Shown piece by piece: positions 6,073-6,591 of a stretch of DNA of 6,591 nucleotides (its first letter is position 1; each line of letters opens with the position of its first letter). A program made the translations under genes and the position numbers. Origin of the DNA: Acidobacteriota bacterium (lineage in GTDB: Bacteria; Acidobacteriota; Terriglobia; Terriglobales; Acidobacteriaceae). The stretch is from positions 1 through 6,591 of the forward strand of contig JAJZDO010000354.1 in the NCBI GenBank assembly GCA_021805955.1, in the 5' to 3' direction. The notes under the pieces are model-generated. The model had not been told where the DNA came from and did not search any database. It saw only the letters and a program-made list of their open reading frames with translations.

Positions 6073-6591
6073 TTATTCCGTTGGGGGAATCGCCTGCAGT
6101 ACTTTCATCGACGCCTCGCGAATGGCCGAATTGTTGTCCCCGGTGGAGACGGTTTGCAACACCAGCCGCACACTGCTGTCCGCCCGGACGGGCTCCAGCA
6201 TCTGCAAGGCCTGGCCGCGAACAGGCTGACTGGGATCATGCATCAGGGATTCAAGCACGGCATCTCGCACACGCACATCTTGGCCTACATACGGCTTGAG
6301 TCCTTCCAACGCTTTGAGACGCACCGATGGGTCACGGTCGTACCGAAGGGCGACCATTAACGCGGTCCGCACAGGCCCGTCCTCGCAGTAGTGGCCCGCC
6401 TTGCATTGCGCAGCCAGCAAGGCCACGGAATTGCTTTGCACATTTGGATCGACGGCATTCTGCGTTGCCATCAGAAGCAGCTTTTGCACTTCGGGGTCGT
6501 CGATCGAGCCTTCCACCGTGGCGGGCACCATGGTGTTGAAGTGAACCTCCACCATGTCGGTATTTGGGTGCTGGACAATTTCGCTGACGTT
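6073..6591 (-). CDS. HEAT-repeat protein, C-terminal part (5'-partial at window edge)
   Basis: 172 residues are visible; the frame is open to the right edge (NVSEIVQHPNTD precedes the internal ATG at 6555), so that ATG is unlikely to be the start. Counting from that Met, the fragment is built of HEAT-like helix pairs: DPNVQSNSVALLAAQC (36-51), GPVRTALMVALRYDRDPSVRLKALEGL (in two parts, 60-86), QDVRVRDAVLESLMHDPSQP (92-111), VRGQALQMLEPV, and a last SAIREASMKVLQAI. The D-P-x-V-R pattern recurs as in HEAT/PBS-lyase-type repeats, which usually form protein-binding solenoids. The chain ends at TAA 6075-6073. From memory, proteins with this MVEVHFNTMVP-type block and HEAT tail occur in Acidobacteria as anti-sigma-like proteins with an N-terminal zinc-finger (zf-HC2) domain and a membrane helix, next to an ECF sigma gene; those parts would be outside the window, so this role is inference. 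A CxxxxxC pair (C51, C57) is present. Confidence 0.8.
   Translation of the reverse strand, partial: NVSEIVQHPNTDMVEVHFNTMVPATVEGSIDDPEVQKLLLMATQNAVDPNVQSNSVALLAAQCKAGHYCEDGPVRTALMVALRYDRDPSVRLKALEGLKPYVGQDVRVRDAVLESLMHDPSQPVRGQALQMLEPVRADSSVRLVLQTVSTGDNNSAIREASMKVLQAIPPTE

Noticed and set aside
6073..6555. HEAT gene as a complete 160-residue protein starting at ATG 6555
   Set aside because: The frame remains open to the window edge with family-like residues (NVSEIVQHPNTD), so this Met is almost certainly internal.

Overview
The window is bacterial chromosomal DNA of moderately high GC. The protein set suggests an Acidobacteria-like genome: a divergent heavy-metal-type RND pump, an ACS-family MFS carrier, a secreted double-PDZ protein, and a HEAT-repeat protein of the kind found next to sigma/anti-sigma loci. 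That taxonomic guess is recall-based inference; there is no rRNA or other marker gene. I found no CRISPR array, IS element, tRNA or phage gene.

Layout. Plus strand: (1) the C-terminal ~90% of a CzcA/CusA-type RND efflux permease, whose 5' end is cut by the window edge and also interrupted by an in-frame TAG at 14-16; (2) an MFS transporter of the anion:cation symporter (ACS) family; (3) a small DUF4279-type protein. Minus strand, convergent with these: (4) a secreted protein with two PDZ domains and, upstream of it, (5) the C-terminal part of a HEAT-repeat protein that runs off the right edge. The convergence point (4891-4983) carries a 10-bp-stem hairpin that may serve both directions.

How the genes work together. 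The RND permease would need a periplasmic adaptor and an outer-membrane channel, probably encoded left of the window. The MFS carrier follows it in the same direction after about 80-125 bases and may be co-transcribed, but no metabolic gene beside it reveals a substrate. The HEAT and PDZ genes lie in the same direction, 210 bases apart, and could be one envelope- or stress-related unit. The spacer between them contains protein-like short reading frames and a cluster of GGATCC repeats that the flanking genes do not explain.

I see no clear evidence of a novel multi-gene system. The points most worth a second look are the disrupted 5' end of the RND gene, the replacement of a normally acidic proton-relay position by histidine in its TM4, and the HEAT/PDZ spacer.
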